This document shows, in pieces, positions 13,701 to 24,275 of a DNA stretch of 64,000 nt. The stretch comes from Puccinia triticina (Eukaryota > Basidiomycota > Pucciniomycetes > Pucciniales > Pucciniaceae). The stretch covers positions 3,773,501-3,837,500 of the forward strand of contig NC_070560.1 in the NCBI RefSeq assembly GCF_026914185.1. The letters are read 5' to 3'. How positions within the stretch are numbered: position 1 is the stretch's first letter; the number at the start of each line of letters is the position of its first letter. A model generated the notes under the pieces. The model saw only the letters and a list, made by a program, of their open reading frames with translations, was not told the origin of the DNA and ran no database searches. The position numbers were made by a program, and so were the translations under genes.

Positions 13701-15515
13701 AAGAAATGACGGAAACTAGATGAACGTGCTCTAAAAGGTTACGCGGTGTTTTATCTCCCCGACTCGAAAGGGTGGGGATTTTGGATTCCGGAGATTGGAT
13801 CCTACTGCCATTCAGCTGTGGCCACCTTTCCGGATTTCCCCAGTTCTATTTCTACCTCACCGTCTTTCTCTTTCGCCTAATCTCTTGTTCTACAACTCGG
13901 TAGTTTCGAAGACGAAGTTTTGGTTCAATCTCAGGATAACATGGTTGATATTATTTGTAATACTATTCCGGAAATCTTGGACGCCTTGGTCCCTACAACT
14001 TACAAACAAGCGACGAGGGATGCTGATAGTGCCAAATGGCTTGAAGCCATTAAAGAAGAACTGTCAAATCTACGGCGTCTTGGCGTATGGTCAGTAAAAC
14101 CAATACCGAAGGGAACGAAAATCCTCCAAGCTAAATGGGTATTCAACAGGAAACTATCTGCCTTAGGAGTGGTGGTCAGGTTCAAAGCTCGCTACGTGGC
14201 AAAGGGATTTGCTCAGATTGAAGGGGAACATTTCAACGGCACTTTTGCCCCTACGGCTACATTCGTGTCCATGCGGCTGGTGTTATCTATAGCGGCCATG
14301 AACGGCTGGCCTGTCCATACTTTCGATTTCGTCGCTGCATATCTGAACTCGCCTATCAATGAAGAGGTCTGGGTGGCCCCCCCTGAGGGTCTAGATGTAC
14401 CGGCGGGACATGCCTGTCTGCTCCATAAAGCGCTTTATGGCACTTGGCAGGCAGCCCGATGCTGGTGGCAACACCTATTGGCGACTCTTGGACGGCTCGG
14501 GTATGAGAGCTCCCAATTCGATAGCAGCGTGTATGTACTCCGCAGACGTGACGGCCCCTCCGTTATCTGGATACACGTCGACGACGGTATCGTTACCGGG
14601 TCATCTACCCAAATCCTGCATGAGCTGGAATCAGCTTTATTGGACAGTTTGGAGATCAAGTGGTCATCTTCTCTGTCTGACATTGTTGGTCTTCAAGTGT
14701 CTTGGGACCAACAAGGCTTCAGTCTTGGGCAGCCAAAACTAGTATCAAAACTGCTTTTGTTGCACTGGGATGGGGCCAGCCATGCTAAAACCCCTCTACC
14801 AATCGGAAATCTGCCGCTTTCATGTGATATGGACAAAGTTTTGGAATTGTCTAAATACTTCTCCATTCTTGGGTTTCTCAGTTAACTCTCCGCCGGATCT
14901 CGGCCTGATATCACGTTCGGCGTGAATTTCTTGTCCCGGTTTTCAAAAAATCCCAGCACTGAACATTGGAAATGTCTTCGCCACCTTATCAACTACGTGG
15001 CGGCAACTAGGGACCAACAATCAGTCCTGAAACCGAACCCCGCCAGTCCTCGCCTTGTATGTTTTGCGGACGCTAACTGGGGGGGCGAATTTTTGCGGTC
15101 TAACTACGGCATCCTCGTCTTATTTCATGGTAGTCCCATACACTGGGTAGCCCGCCGACTGGCCACCATTGCGTCATCCACAGCACACGCCGAATATATG
15201 GCGCTAGGCCATGGCACGAAGCAGCTGCTATGGATTCGTCATCTGATTACAGATATGACTGGTTCCGAAACAACCGGTCATTTGTTCTGCAATAATCAAG
15301 CAGCAGTGAAGATCTGCTCCGATGAAGCATCCAACAAACGGACCCGTCACACCGACCAAGAATTCTGCATTACAAACCAAGCCCTCTTTCGAAAACAAAT
15401 ATCATTATCCTGGGTTGATACCAAGAACCAATTCGCGGACATATTTACAAAGAACCTCCCAACCCTCACTCATCAGTATCAGGTACGGGTAGCGTCGAGT
15501 GGGGGGGTGTTGTAG
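10746..15515 (+). pseudogene. Copia gag-pol, interrupted
   Basis: The frame starts at 10746. Gag (10746-12227) ends with a CCHC zinc knuckle CFRCGSSAHLISNC. The protease motif DTGATHH lies near 12322. Integrase (about 12960-13660) has the HHCC motif (HRRFGH ... CPSCVISK), then NVDLVGPF and SDNGGEFNSK. Reverse transcriptase (about 13990-14800) has the catalytic HVDDG. RNase H (about 15050-15250) has FADANW and the STAHAEYMAL segment. In-frame stops lie at 11370, 11490, 12225, 13662 and 13707 (all TGA), near 13880 (TAA) and near 14884 (TAA). The reading frame is otherwise kept across the whole element, so the damage is by point changes. Confidence 0.9.
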
Positions 15516-15760
15516 CCTGTTACGTAATGTACCATTACGTTACATTCCACACTGTCATGGTAAGTCATACTGTCATGACTTACCATAGACATGGGACTTT
15601 CCCATGTTTTCCTTGACTTGACAGCGCTCATCCATTACATACATACTACATATTAGCATGTATATATATAGCCTATGTTTCAGCTTTTGTTGTATTTTTC
15701 TCATTCATCCTGTTTGTTCTCTTCTCTCAAAATACATTCTCCCGCTGTCAGACTCTATTA
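15508..15760 (+). repeat. 3' LTR of the Copia element
   Basis: 253 bp, same ends as the 5' LTR. It is followed by the second CTTCC copy. It now lies directly upstream of the truncated orphan gene in the same orientation and could drive a chimeric transcript. Confidence 0.93.
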
Positions 15761-16930
15761 CTTCCGACTCTTGGCCGTTGCCTTGGCTTGCAGCATCACC
15801 CGCGCCTGGGGAACGTTTCCACACATGTCGCTCAAACCCTCAAGTGACAATAAATGCCTCGCTGTGTATTATTCGATGAATCCGCCAATTGGCAAAATGG
15901 ACGTAAGATACAGAACTTTGGACCTGGAGCAAGTACGTCTCGCCTTGGAGAAGGAAACATGGGGCTGGGTCGCTATCTCACACCTCAAAAGCCTATCGCA
16001 ACAGCCGGACGTTCATCAGCTCGTGGTGGATTGGCCTGTAAATGAGGACATATATTGGGCCAAGTGGCACAGATACAATGCAATCCACATGGCAGAGTCA
16101 TCAATTGCGTTTATGCTCAACATGGTGTGTACTCAGCAACTCGAAGCCCAACAATCCATCATCCTCCAATTACCATACATGATGGTCAAACCTTCAAGGG
16201 ACAATCAATCTCTCACCGTGTTTTATTCAATGACACCGCCATATCGCAACAATCTGGAGATAAGAGAGAGGCGTTTGAATCTGTGTGATGTACTTCTTGC
16301 CTTGATGGAAGAATCAGACAGAGAAGACGCTATTGCAAAAATTAACAGCCGCCCTGAAGACGTCCAGCTGGGTAATCATCAGTTGGTGGTAGATGAGAGT
16401 CAAAAGGAGCGCGGATCTTGGGATGTATGGAGCAACATCCGACGGTGCGACCATCAAGGAACCTACTGGGCAAATGCAAAAATAGCGGATGTGATCAATA
16501 AGGTCTGTACCCAGCAAATCGACGGCCAACCATCCATCATCCTCGTTCCCAACGCAAAAGATGTACACATCCAATATCCGGTGATCACCTTGGGTCAGAA
16601 AACAGAAAGCTACATAATAGGCCCAATCCAAAAGTCGCAGAGTTATCCTGTGCCTTGGGGCGCGTTCCAGGTACTGAGGAGGTTGTTCAAAAGTTTTTCA
16701 AGGCCGTCTGTTGGAACTCAAGACATCTTTTACGTTCAATTGCACATCTACCAGGCGACGAAATAATACAGATGACCGAAAGGTACTGGTCACATCAAGA
16801 CACAAAAATGGAGTATTTTGAGATGGATAATCAATTGGCACAAGTAATCCGTGAGGTATGGTCTTTGCAAGTGGGAATTCTGCCTGATATCCCTGTGTAC
16901 ATAGGGACCACACCTGACCCAGAATCTTGA
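15761..16930 (+). pseudogene. Orphan repeat protein, 5' end cut off by Copia
   Basis: Coding sequence of an unrecognised protein. The first residues after the Copia insertion form a short hydrophobic stretch (LLAVALACSI) followed by AWG. Joined in phase to the ATG at 10213, this would be a typical secretion signal. The body holds three diverged repeats of about 118-125 codons. Units 1 and 2 (from about 15834 and 16188) share KPSxDN, YSMxPP, LVVD and VCTQQ; unit 3 is weaker. Around 16.62-16.66 kb the coding potential moves by one base, from the frame ending at 16766 to the frame ending at 16930, where WSHQDTK and QVIREVWSLQ continue unit 3. The gene therefore carries both an insertion and a probable frameshift. 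A short intron at the second site cannot be fully excluded. Confidence 0.65.
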
Positions 16931-18225
16931 TCTGAATGCCTATTAAACTTAAATCACCAAATTAAATGAATATTATCTCATTCTCTGCCTTACTCCATGT
17001 TACAACATTGAAGCCACTCTGTTTTGCTGCAGAAATGGCACTTTCTGCAGCAAGCCCCCCTTCATTTGAGTGGCTTAGTTAGGCAGCTAGATGCCAAAAT
17101 GTGTGGGTCCCCAAGCTCTGGGGTACATTGTTGGGTAAGCTTAGCACACGAGGTGTGCCACAATGTGCAAGCCCTGTTGGGGGCCCCTTTAGGAGGTTTT
17201 CTTTAGACAAATGGTCCACACCACAAGTTTCCGCTTGGGGCAAGCTTCTCTGCAAGACAGAGACCCAGTGGGGCTCTTCTCCAGAGAAGCTAGCTTACCT
17301 CCTACTCCCCTTCCAGTAGGCCTCATTTGGCCAACTGGTTGTGCTGAACTGCACGGACCCCCGGCCCCAAGCTACGGGCTGCAGATTCCTGTGCACATTG
17401 TTGGATAGCCCCACATGAGGTGTGCCACAACAAGCAAGACCTGTTGGGGGTGTGCACCCCTTTGAAGCCCCTTTGGAAGATTTTCTTTAGACAAACTGCT
17501 GTGTTCATCTAACCAGCCTCTGAGGTAGCCTGGCATGAAGGTTGTGTTATGTTTCCTGAGAAAAGAGCTTGCAATGGTACTGCCCAGATTCTGTCAATTT
17601 TGAGCAAACTCTGAAAAACTAACAGAAGTGGACATTTTTTTTTCTTTCCGGGGGGGGGGGGGGGGGGGGGGGGGTTATTGTCCCAGCAAGGGTATCGGGG
17701 GGGGGGGGGGGGGGGTTATTGTCCCAGCAAGGGTATCCTGGGCCACCTTAAACTTAGACCCCAATGGAACCATCCAATTCTGTCTGATCAAGGATGGTGA
17801 GGCCAGATCACATATTGACTTTGCCCTGGTTATGTGAGCTTAAGCCAATACTGTACACAGTCCACCAATCTCTGAGATTGTTCAGGTTACAAATTTTTAT
17901 GCTGATTGATCAAGAGAAACCTACCAAATACACCCAGATGGATCATTGGAGGAGATTGCTGAAGAAACCGTACACATACTGAAAAATTTTAGTTTATATT
18001 CAGAGGCATGGCAAGTGTTGCAATAATAGTATTATTAGTAATATGGCTACTGTATGATTTTTTTGTTGATCATAAGCTGCATTTCAGCCTGAAAGGTTTT
18101 TCTAGCGTATGTAGGACTGCTTCATGACCCAATTCCTTGTGGAAACATACACTTTTTTAAAATCCTTTGAATAATCTTAGCATTCTTATCAAGCCTTCTG
18201 GCGCCTTTTCCAATCATCATATACA
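16931..18225. other. Gene-free stretch with local duplications
   Basis: No gene recognised. It contains two imperfect copies of a 100-bp segment (about 17116-17215 and 17380-17500, sharing CATTGTTGG, GAGGTGTGCCACAA and TTTTCTTTAGACAAA) and a doubled poly-G segment at 17650-17738. Confidence 0.5.
17650..17738 (+). repeat. Doubled poly-G tract
   Basis: 25 consecutive G (17650-17674) are followed by TTATTGTCCCAGCAAGGGTATC. Then 19 G (17697-17715) are followed by the same 22 bp. The unit is tandemly duplicated. Such runs can form G-quadruplexes and are also prone to length errors in sequencing. Confidence 0.85.
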
Positions 18226-19080
18226 ATGTTTTTCACAGAATCCAAGAATCATAGGATCAACTTTGCCAAATGGCATCTGGGATTTTTCCTTCTTGCTTGG
18301 GTTTTTGTAGCTTCCCTCAAATCTTCTCCAGCGGGTTTATCTGGTGGTGGACCGGGTGTAGTCACAGATGGCAGGGGCTATGGACTTGGCGGAGGTTTTC
18401 AACTTCATCAACAAAATGAAATAAGTATGAGTCATCCAGTGACAAAATGTTGGTTTAATTAAGCTAGAAATTGATTATTGGGGTTAAGTTGACATATATA
18501 ATCAATTTGAACCAAAGCTAGCAGCCACTCAAATCTAGGAAATGTGCAAACAAGCAGTGATACCAGCTCACATACAACAATGATTCCTCAGCCCCACCCT
18601 TGGGAGTTGGGATATGTGGGTACTGGTGGAGCTTGTGGAACAGCTTATTGCTTAGACTCATCTAGGACAACTAGAAGATCACGATTTACAACACGCTTTT
18701 CAACAATCCAAATCCGGGGAAGAAAGAATCAAATGAGACCAAAGAATGAAAATATTGCAAGCGAACCAAGTCCTTTATCAAAGAATTCCAGGCAGTTAGC
18801 TGACATGAAAACCCTTGGTGGTGAAGAAAAATTACCAACAAGACCTGAAGTGATTATGATCCAGAAACCACCTTTAGTCTGCGGTCTATCTGAAATTCCT
18901 GAAAAGTCAGAGCAGAAAGGTGCAAAGCAACAAAATCTGGAGGAGGAGTGTCAAATGAAAGATTCCAAGCAATGGATGGATTTTTTGGGAGAACTTGAAG
19001 GACTAGCTGATCAGGAGGAAGTCGTTCCTGTTCTAGGGGAAGATGCTGTTCAAGTGCCTGAATTCTGGAGCAAAAAGTGA
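18226..19080 (+). CDS. Orphan protein with signal-like N-terminus
   Basis: Two exons, 18226-18424 and 18539-19080, join in phase 1 (A|GTATGA donor, TCTAG acceptor) and give 246 residues. The N-terminus is FFTESKNHRINFAKW followed by the hydrophobic stretch HLGFFLLAWVFVASL (residues 17-31), which could be a signal peptide or a signal anchor. A Gly-rich segment (SGGGPGVVTDGRGYGLGGG) follows. The rest is polar and Lys/Glu-rich with four scattered cysteines and no recognised domain. It is isolated among repeats. It could be a secreted rust protein (inference). Confidence 0.5.
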
Positions 19081-20153
19081 ACAATTTTGAAAATATCATC
19101 ATCATCATCACTTGAGATACAATTGTGAATAAATACTAATATTTGGTTGGTGGAGATTTTTTGCATGTAGCATCATCAAAGAATCCAACTTGCGTCAGTG
19201 GTTTAGTCGTGGAAAACGGGCAGGAACGGCAGTGGTAACCACCAATTCATACCAATAATTCTCTCATTGGCCTCCAATAATGTTACTAGGTGGAGTATAA
19301 TTCTGTGTTGATTCTGACTGAAGAATTTGTTCCTTGTGGTGAACTGTATATTCAGTTATATGATCTCCAGCTTTTTATAGCATCAGTCCCTGTATTGAGA
19401 TCATTTATTCAGATTCACTCTCCTTTTTTATTGCTCAAAAATCTGACTCTCCTCTTATAATCTCATGATTAATGGCTCTATCTTCTACTAATTTTCAGAA
19501 TTGAGATGGTATAGTTCAAGGTGTCTCTCCATCATATTTTATCACAATATTGGGACTTTTATCTATCAAATAATATACAATTGTCTATCAAAAGTACCCA
19601 GGGAGGAATAGATTCAAAATCTCATGAGTAAAGGGCAACCTGAAGTCAAGACAAGGTTAAACCTAAATTTTAAAAAAGATATAGGATAAATGAGTTGAAA
19701 ATAAATGATAAAGGCAGGATTTTGGCAAGCTGCACTGGTTCTAAGGCTGATATTGGGCCATAAACATCTATTTTTGAAAGCACAGGAAGGACTGTCATCT
19801 TTGGTCAGGCTGTAGCTTCTATACTGGTTTCAGCCTGCCAAAAATGGTGTGTGCATATTGACTGCCTTTGAAACAGGCACATGATTGTTTTTTGGGTGGC
19901 ACAACTGGTTTTGGTCCAGGCCCACTGTATCCTTCATCTCTGGTAACCCAGATCCACACATATGGTGTTGCAAGCCCGCCTGGGCATGCAACAACGTTTG
20001 GCCAAAAAAAGGCCAAGCCCACATGGCCAACCTTAAAGCCCGCTTGTGTGGCACAATACCAACTCCACTTGGCACAGCCCAAAGTTGGCAAGTTTGCGAC
20101 AAATCCTGGGCCAAGTTCAAGTGAGGGAGCCACACCACCAGAAGCTGTGCTGG

Positions 20154-20232
20154 CCATCAAGGAGAGAAGTTTCCCTCCTTGATGGTTGTTCTACAAACCA
20201 GACATCAAGAAGGGAAGACTCCCTTCTTGATG
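20154..20232. repeat. Two related tandem hairpins
   Basis: Hairpin 1: CCATCAAGGAG (20154-20164) pairs perfectly with CTCCTTGATGG (20175-20185). Hairpin 2: CATCAAGAAGGGA (20203-20215) pairs perfectly with TCCCTTCTTGATG (20220-20232) over a 4-base loop. The stems are related, so one is probably a duplicate of the other. Confidence 0.85.
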
Positions 20233-20429
20233 ATTGCTCAAAAGAGAAGATATTGGCCCTACGCTGGGAAAGTATAACTATGATGATGATACAAACAAAG
20301 AGAGAATCCCTATGCTGGGCAGTGAGAATTGATTGATAGAAGACTAGTATATTTTGAGAAAAGGGCTTATGACCTGAAGTGGATTGCATCATGACAAACT
20401 CACACACTCTAGTGTCTAGTGAGCCTCAG

Positions 20430-20560
20430 GGTGTAAATGGGTCAGGCAAACCCAAATTTTGGGTTGGGGCACATTCTTAAAGAAATGACATGACCCAAAC
20501 CCAACCCAACCCAACTTGTAAAGTTGTTGGGTTGGGTTTGGGTAAGCCTGCAACCAAACT
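20430..20560. mobile_element. Decayed hAT-like terminus
   Basis: GTGTAAATGGGTCAGG plus several direct and inverted copies of GGGTTGGGT resemble the ends of the hAT element at 21461-24275 (GATGTAAATGGGTCGGGT). CG is replaced by CA or TG. No partner end or target duplication was found. Confidence 0.45.
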
Positions 20561-21460
20561 ATGAGGCCTCAAACAGTCAATTTGGGGTATAAATACATAA
20601 CCTGTAGTAAGATAGCACATGAAATATAATACAAAAGTGATGTGTCACAAGCTAAACTAGCCGCCCCGGTGGTGGTAAGGATGCTCTACTGGTCTATACT
20701 GATAAACCTGGATAGACAGCAGCATACCATTAAGCACACTCTTCTCATTTTTGCCAGGTGCTAAACAACAAATATAACATATGGAGGATTTGAGGATAAA
20801 ACAAATAGCCAGCAACCCAAAAAAAAAAAAAACAGAAAGAGCTGGATGTGTGTGTGTGAGGGGAGGAGAGAAGAGACCGGAAGCGTAATTACGCCGATAG
20901 CCATATCAAGGTCTAATAAAGAGAAACTTGGAATAAATTTATACGTAATGAGGCAGATAGACAAAAATAATTACATAATGGCTTCTTAAACTTTTGAAGC
21001 CAATCTCTGTTTTGTTTTTAACAGAACCAAGAGCAAATGGAAGCAGGCCCGAGCAAGCCAATAAAAAAAGCAGACAAAAATGAGTAACAATGGTGATTGA
21101 AAGACAGTTAATTAGTATTCCTTGTTGCATTGAACTAAGAACAAGGTAATTGGGGGGAAGGGGGTAAAACAGAGCTGAGAGATAAGAAGGAGGCACTACT
21201 GACTTGAATTTCTTGAAGAGTTAAGTGCAAGATGACGCCCAAGACTTTCACCAAATGGGGCTACGATCGCCACCGCCGTCGAAAAAAAAGTCAGGATCCC
21301 TTTCCAAAAGACGGCATCTGTGGAGAGAGAGGGAGAGGATGTCCGCGCGTTTCTTTGTGTTCGAGGAACTGGAGGAGTGTGTTTCGGAGATACTCGAAGT
21401 TGAGTTGCGCTTCGTCGTCGAGCGCCGGGTTGTCCAGACTGACAGACGAGGAGGCGGGGT

Positions 21461-24275
21461 TAGGGATGTAAATGGGTCGGGTCGACCCGCAAAGACCCGA
21501 GACCCGATGGGTTTTGGGTCGGGTTTGGGCAGCCTTCAGGCCTCTGTTAGAAAATCCAACCCGACCCATTGAGACCCAATTAGATTTTTGGGTTGGGCTT
21601 GGGCAGGGTTTTTCCCATTCGGGTTGGCCCATGAACCCGATTGCGACCCGACTAACCACGCTTTGGGTGGGACTAAAGATCAGTCCCACCACCAAGTACC
21701 TTCTCAACCACCGATGGCGCGCTCGAAAAGAAACAGAATTGTTCAATCATCGGCATCCTCGGAAGCTGCCGATATCGAAGTGGCTGAATCTGCCCCCATC
21801 AGTCAGAAAGAAGTAGCTACTCCAGCAGAATCCCAGAAAACCCCAACGGAAAATCAAGTTCTTGATCTCACTACCAATTCCGATCAAGCCAAGAAGAAGC
21901 GCAAGGCCACCAGCGATATCTGGGCCCATTTCCAGAAGAAGGTGCAGGGTCTGTTAAATTTTTCTGTTTTTTTTTCGGCCTGGTCTCCTGGAATACTAAT
22001 TTCATTGAATTATTATTACCCCAGCAAATGGCGTGAAGGCAGCCTGTGTTTATTGTCAAGCTCAGTTGGATGGGAAAAGCTCGAACGGAACCAAACACCT
22101 TTGGCGCCACCTAGAGCAATGTACCTCCTTTGCAACATCGAGCAAGCAATCTTTGCTGAAACTTGCGGACGGGTCGTTGTCGTCATCAACTTGGAACTTT
22201 TCCCCGGAGAAATCTCGAGAAATATTGATGCAAATGATTATCGCGCATGAACATCCTTTCACTCTAGTCGAGCAGCCCCTCTTCCAAGCATTTGTTAACT
22301 CGTTGCAACCAAGATTCAAACTCCTTAGCCGTGGTACCGCCAAAACCGAGATCATCAATCTCTATAATTCAATGAAAACCCAACTCATGATCAATATTCA
22401 AGACGTTGATCGTATGGCCTTGACGACTGATGTCTGGACATCATCCAACCAGACACCTTTCATGGTGATCACTTCTCATTTCATCGACTCCAACTGGAAC
22501 CTCAACAAAAGAATACTTTCATTTAAGCATTTTCCGACTCCTCATACTGGTCTAGCCATTGCTGAGCAGTTGCTTACCACTATCGCCGAATGGAAGATAT
22601 TCAATAAGGTTGGCTTTATAACCGTGGACAATGCGCTTGCAAATGATGTCAGCCTAGCTCGAGTCTGCTCTGTTCTGAAAGATCGAAGCAGTGATCCACC
22701 CGATATGAATGGACAATTTTTCCATGTCCGTTGTGCTGCTCATGTAATCAATCTGATTGTGAAGGACGGCCTCAAGCACGTCTCCTATTCCATCAACAAG
22801 ATTCGGGATGCCGTTTGATATGCTAGAAGTACTCCTTCTCGCAAGCAGCTCTTCAGGGAGGCCATCGAGCTAGCTAGCATAGAAGGAGTACAAGCCCTCC
22901 CCTCGCTCAATGTTCCGACCCGCTGGAACTCGACTTATCTGATGTTGAAATCAGCTATTCCTTACAAAGATGCATTTGATACCTTGGCCTTGCAAGATGC
23001 CAACTTCACCGACTGCCCGACCCCCACCGAGTGGCAGGAAATATTGACTATGAAGGACTTTTTGGCCATATTTAATTCTGGTGAGGATTATTTTCCAGTT
23101 AGATTTTATTTCAATGACTTTCCGAATCATATTCTAAAAGGTCCTTCTGTTTTACTACCCACTTTGTAGCCACAAATAAACTCGCTATGACCAAATATCC
23201 AACGGCTCCTGCGGTTTATAAATACATGAAAAAGATCGATGCGCAGCTCAAATCAAGTTTGAACAACGGCCAAGCAGACCTTATCGACCTAATCAATCCA
23301 ATGAGAGAGAAATTTGACAAGTACTGGGAAAAAATGAAGGATTTTGCCGCAATCAACCTTGTTTTCGATCCCCGCTGTAAACTGGCTATGATAGAATTCC
23401 TTCTCGCTGATGAGCTCGGTACCGATGAAGCAGAAAGTAGTATCAATTCTATCAAAAAGACCCTCTTGACCTGGTTTAGCAAAATCTTATCAAAGAAAAC
23501 AAAGCCACATGGGGACGGACAATCCGCAGATACGAATCAAGCCCGAGTTGATAAGCTAACTTTGACTCAAGATGACGACGATGTTGACTTGCGTTTCAAA
23601 AAATATGTTTCTGCAATGCACTCTGCCCAAGTGGTATCAACAACCGCCGAGCTTGACCTCTACCTTCAAGAACCCCCGGTCGTGAACGATTCTCGGAATT
23701 TCTTGATTCTTGCCTGGTGGAGCACCCACTCTGGCAGATTTCCAAATCTTGCCAAGCTTGCTAGATTGTTATTAATGGTCCCAATGACATCAATCGCTTC
23801 CGAGTCTGCATTCTCAACCGGCGGGAGAGTACTCTGCGACTATCGAACCAGGTTGAAGCCAGAAACACTCGAGGCCCTCATTTGTGCGCAAGATTGGATC
23901 CGCTGCAAGGAGGGTCTATACCCTGACCCTGATACCGAGGTGGAGGAAATTGATTAATAACTAAATACTTCCTTGATTTCATCTCTTTAAATTCTACAAA
24001 AATAAACCCAGCTACTATACACAATACTAGTCTATTGTTTTTCTTTCTCTATGAAAATTTACAGTCTAATTCTCATTTGTGAGATCGGGTCAGCAAAAAA
24101 GTCGGGTCGGCCCGAGACCCGACCCGGACCCGACCCGGACCCGACTCTTCATTAATGGGTTCGGGTTTGGGCAGTACATTTGCAGTTTTGTCCCGACCCG
24201 ACCCGACCCGGTGCTCACGTCGGGTCGGGTTTGGGCACCATTTTCCGACCCGAACCCGACCCGTTTACATCCCTA
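21461..24275 (+). mobile_element. hAT DNA transposon
   Basis: 2815 bp, flanked by the perfect 8-bp duplication GGCGGGGT (21453-21460 and 24276-24283). Terminal inverted repeats: TAGGGATGTAAAYGGGTCGGGT. Sub-terminal regions (21473-21640 and 24090-24270) are packed with direct and inverted GGGTCGGGT words, typical hAT transposase-binding regions. It carries its own spliced transposase gene on the + strand and sits inside the GRIP golgin gene on the opposite strand. Confidence 0.95.
21714..23957 (+). pseudogene. hAT transposase, one in-frame stop
   Basis: Exons 21714-21948, 22025-23080 and 23170-23957 join in phase. A BED zinc finger spans the first splice (IWAHFQKK then CVYC and KHLWRHLEQC). 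The RNase H-like core follows (LTTDVWTS, FITVDNALAND, RCAAHVINLIVKD, PTRWNSTYLM). The C-terminal hAT dimerisation domain is DLYLQEPP ... LAWWSTHSGRFPNLAKLARL ... TSIASESAFSTGGRVL. A single TGA at 22816-22818 (RDAV*YARST) interrupts it where the family usually has Arg. Otherwise it is intact, so the element was active recently. Confidence 0.88.

Larger units (their letters stand above)
10223..15760 (+). mobile_element. Ty1/Copia LTR retrotransposon, full length
   Basis: A 5.5-kb element bounded by two 253-bp LTRs (98% identical) that start TGTTGTAG and end CTATTA. It is flanked by the perfect 5-bp duplication CTTCC (10218-10222 and 15761-15765). GGTTATGAGC directly after the left LTR is the likely primer-binding site, and AGTGGGGGGG before the right LTR is the polypurine tract. 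The domain order gag-protease-integrase-RT-RNase H is that of Copia. Several stop codons interrupt the single long frame, so this copy is not autonomous. The high LTR identity indicates a fairly recent insertion. Confidence 0.95.
19081..21134. other. Gene-free, repeat-rich stretch
   Basis: No gene recognised. It holds a pair of tandem hairpins (20154-20232) and a half copy of a hAT-like terminus (about 20430-20560, GTGTAAATGGGTC followed by repeated GGGTTGGGT). That terminus resembles the ends of the element at 21461 but has lost its CpG sites. Confidence 0.45.

Noticed and set aside
19190..19250. tRNA-like segment (TCAGTGGTTTAGTCG)
   Set aside because: It has no acceptor stem, T-loop consensus or anticodon arm in the right spacing.
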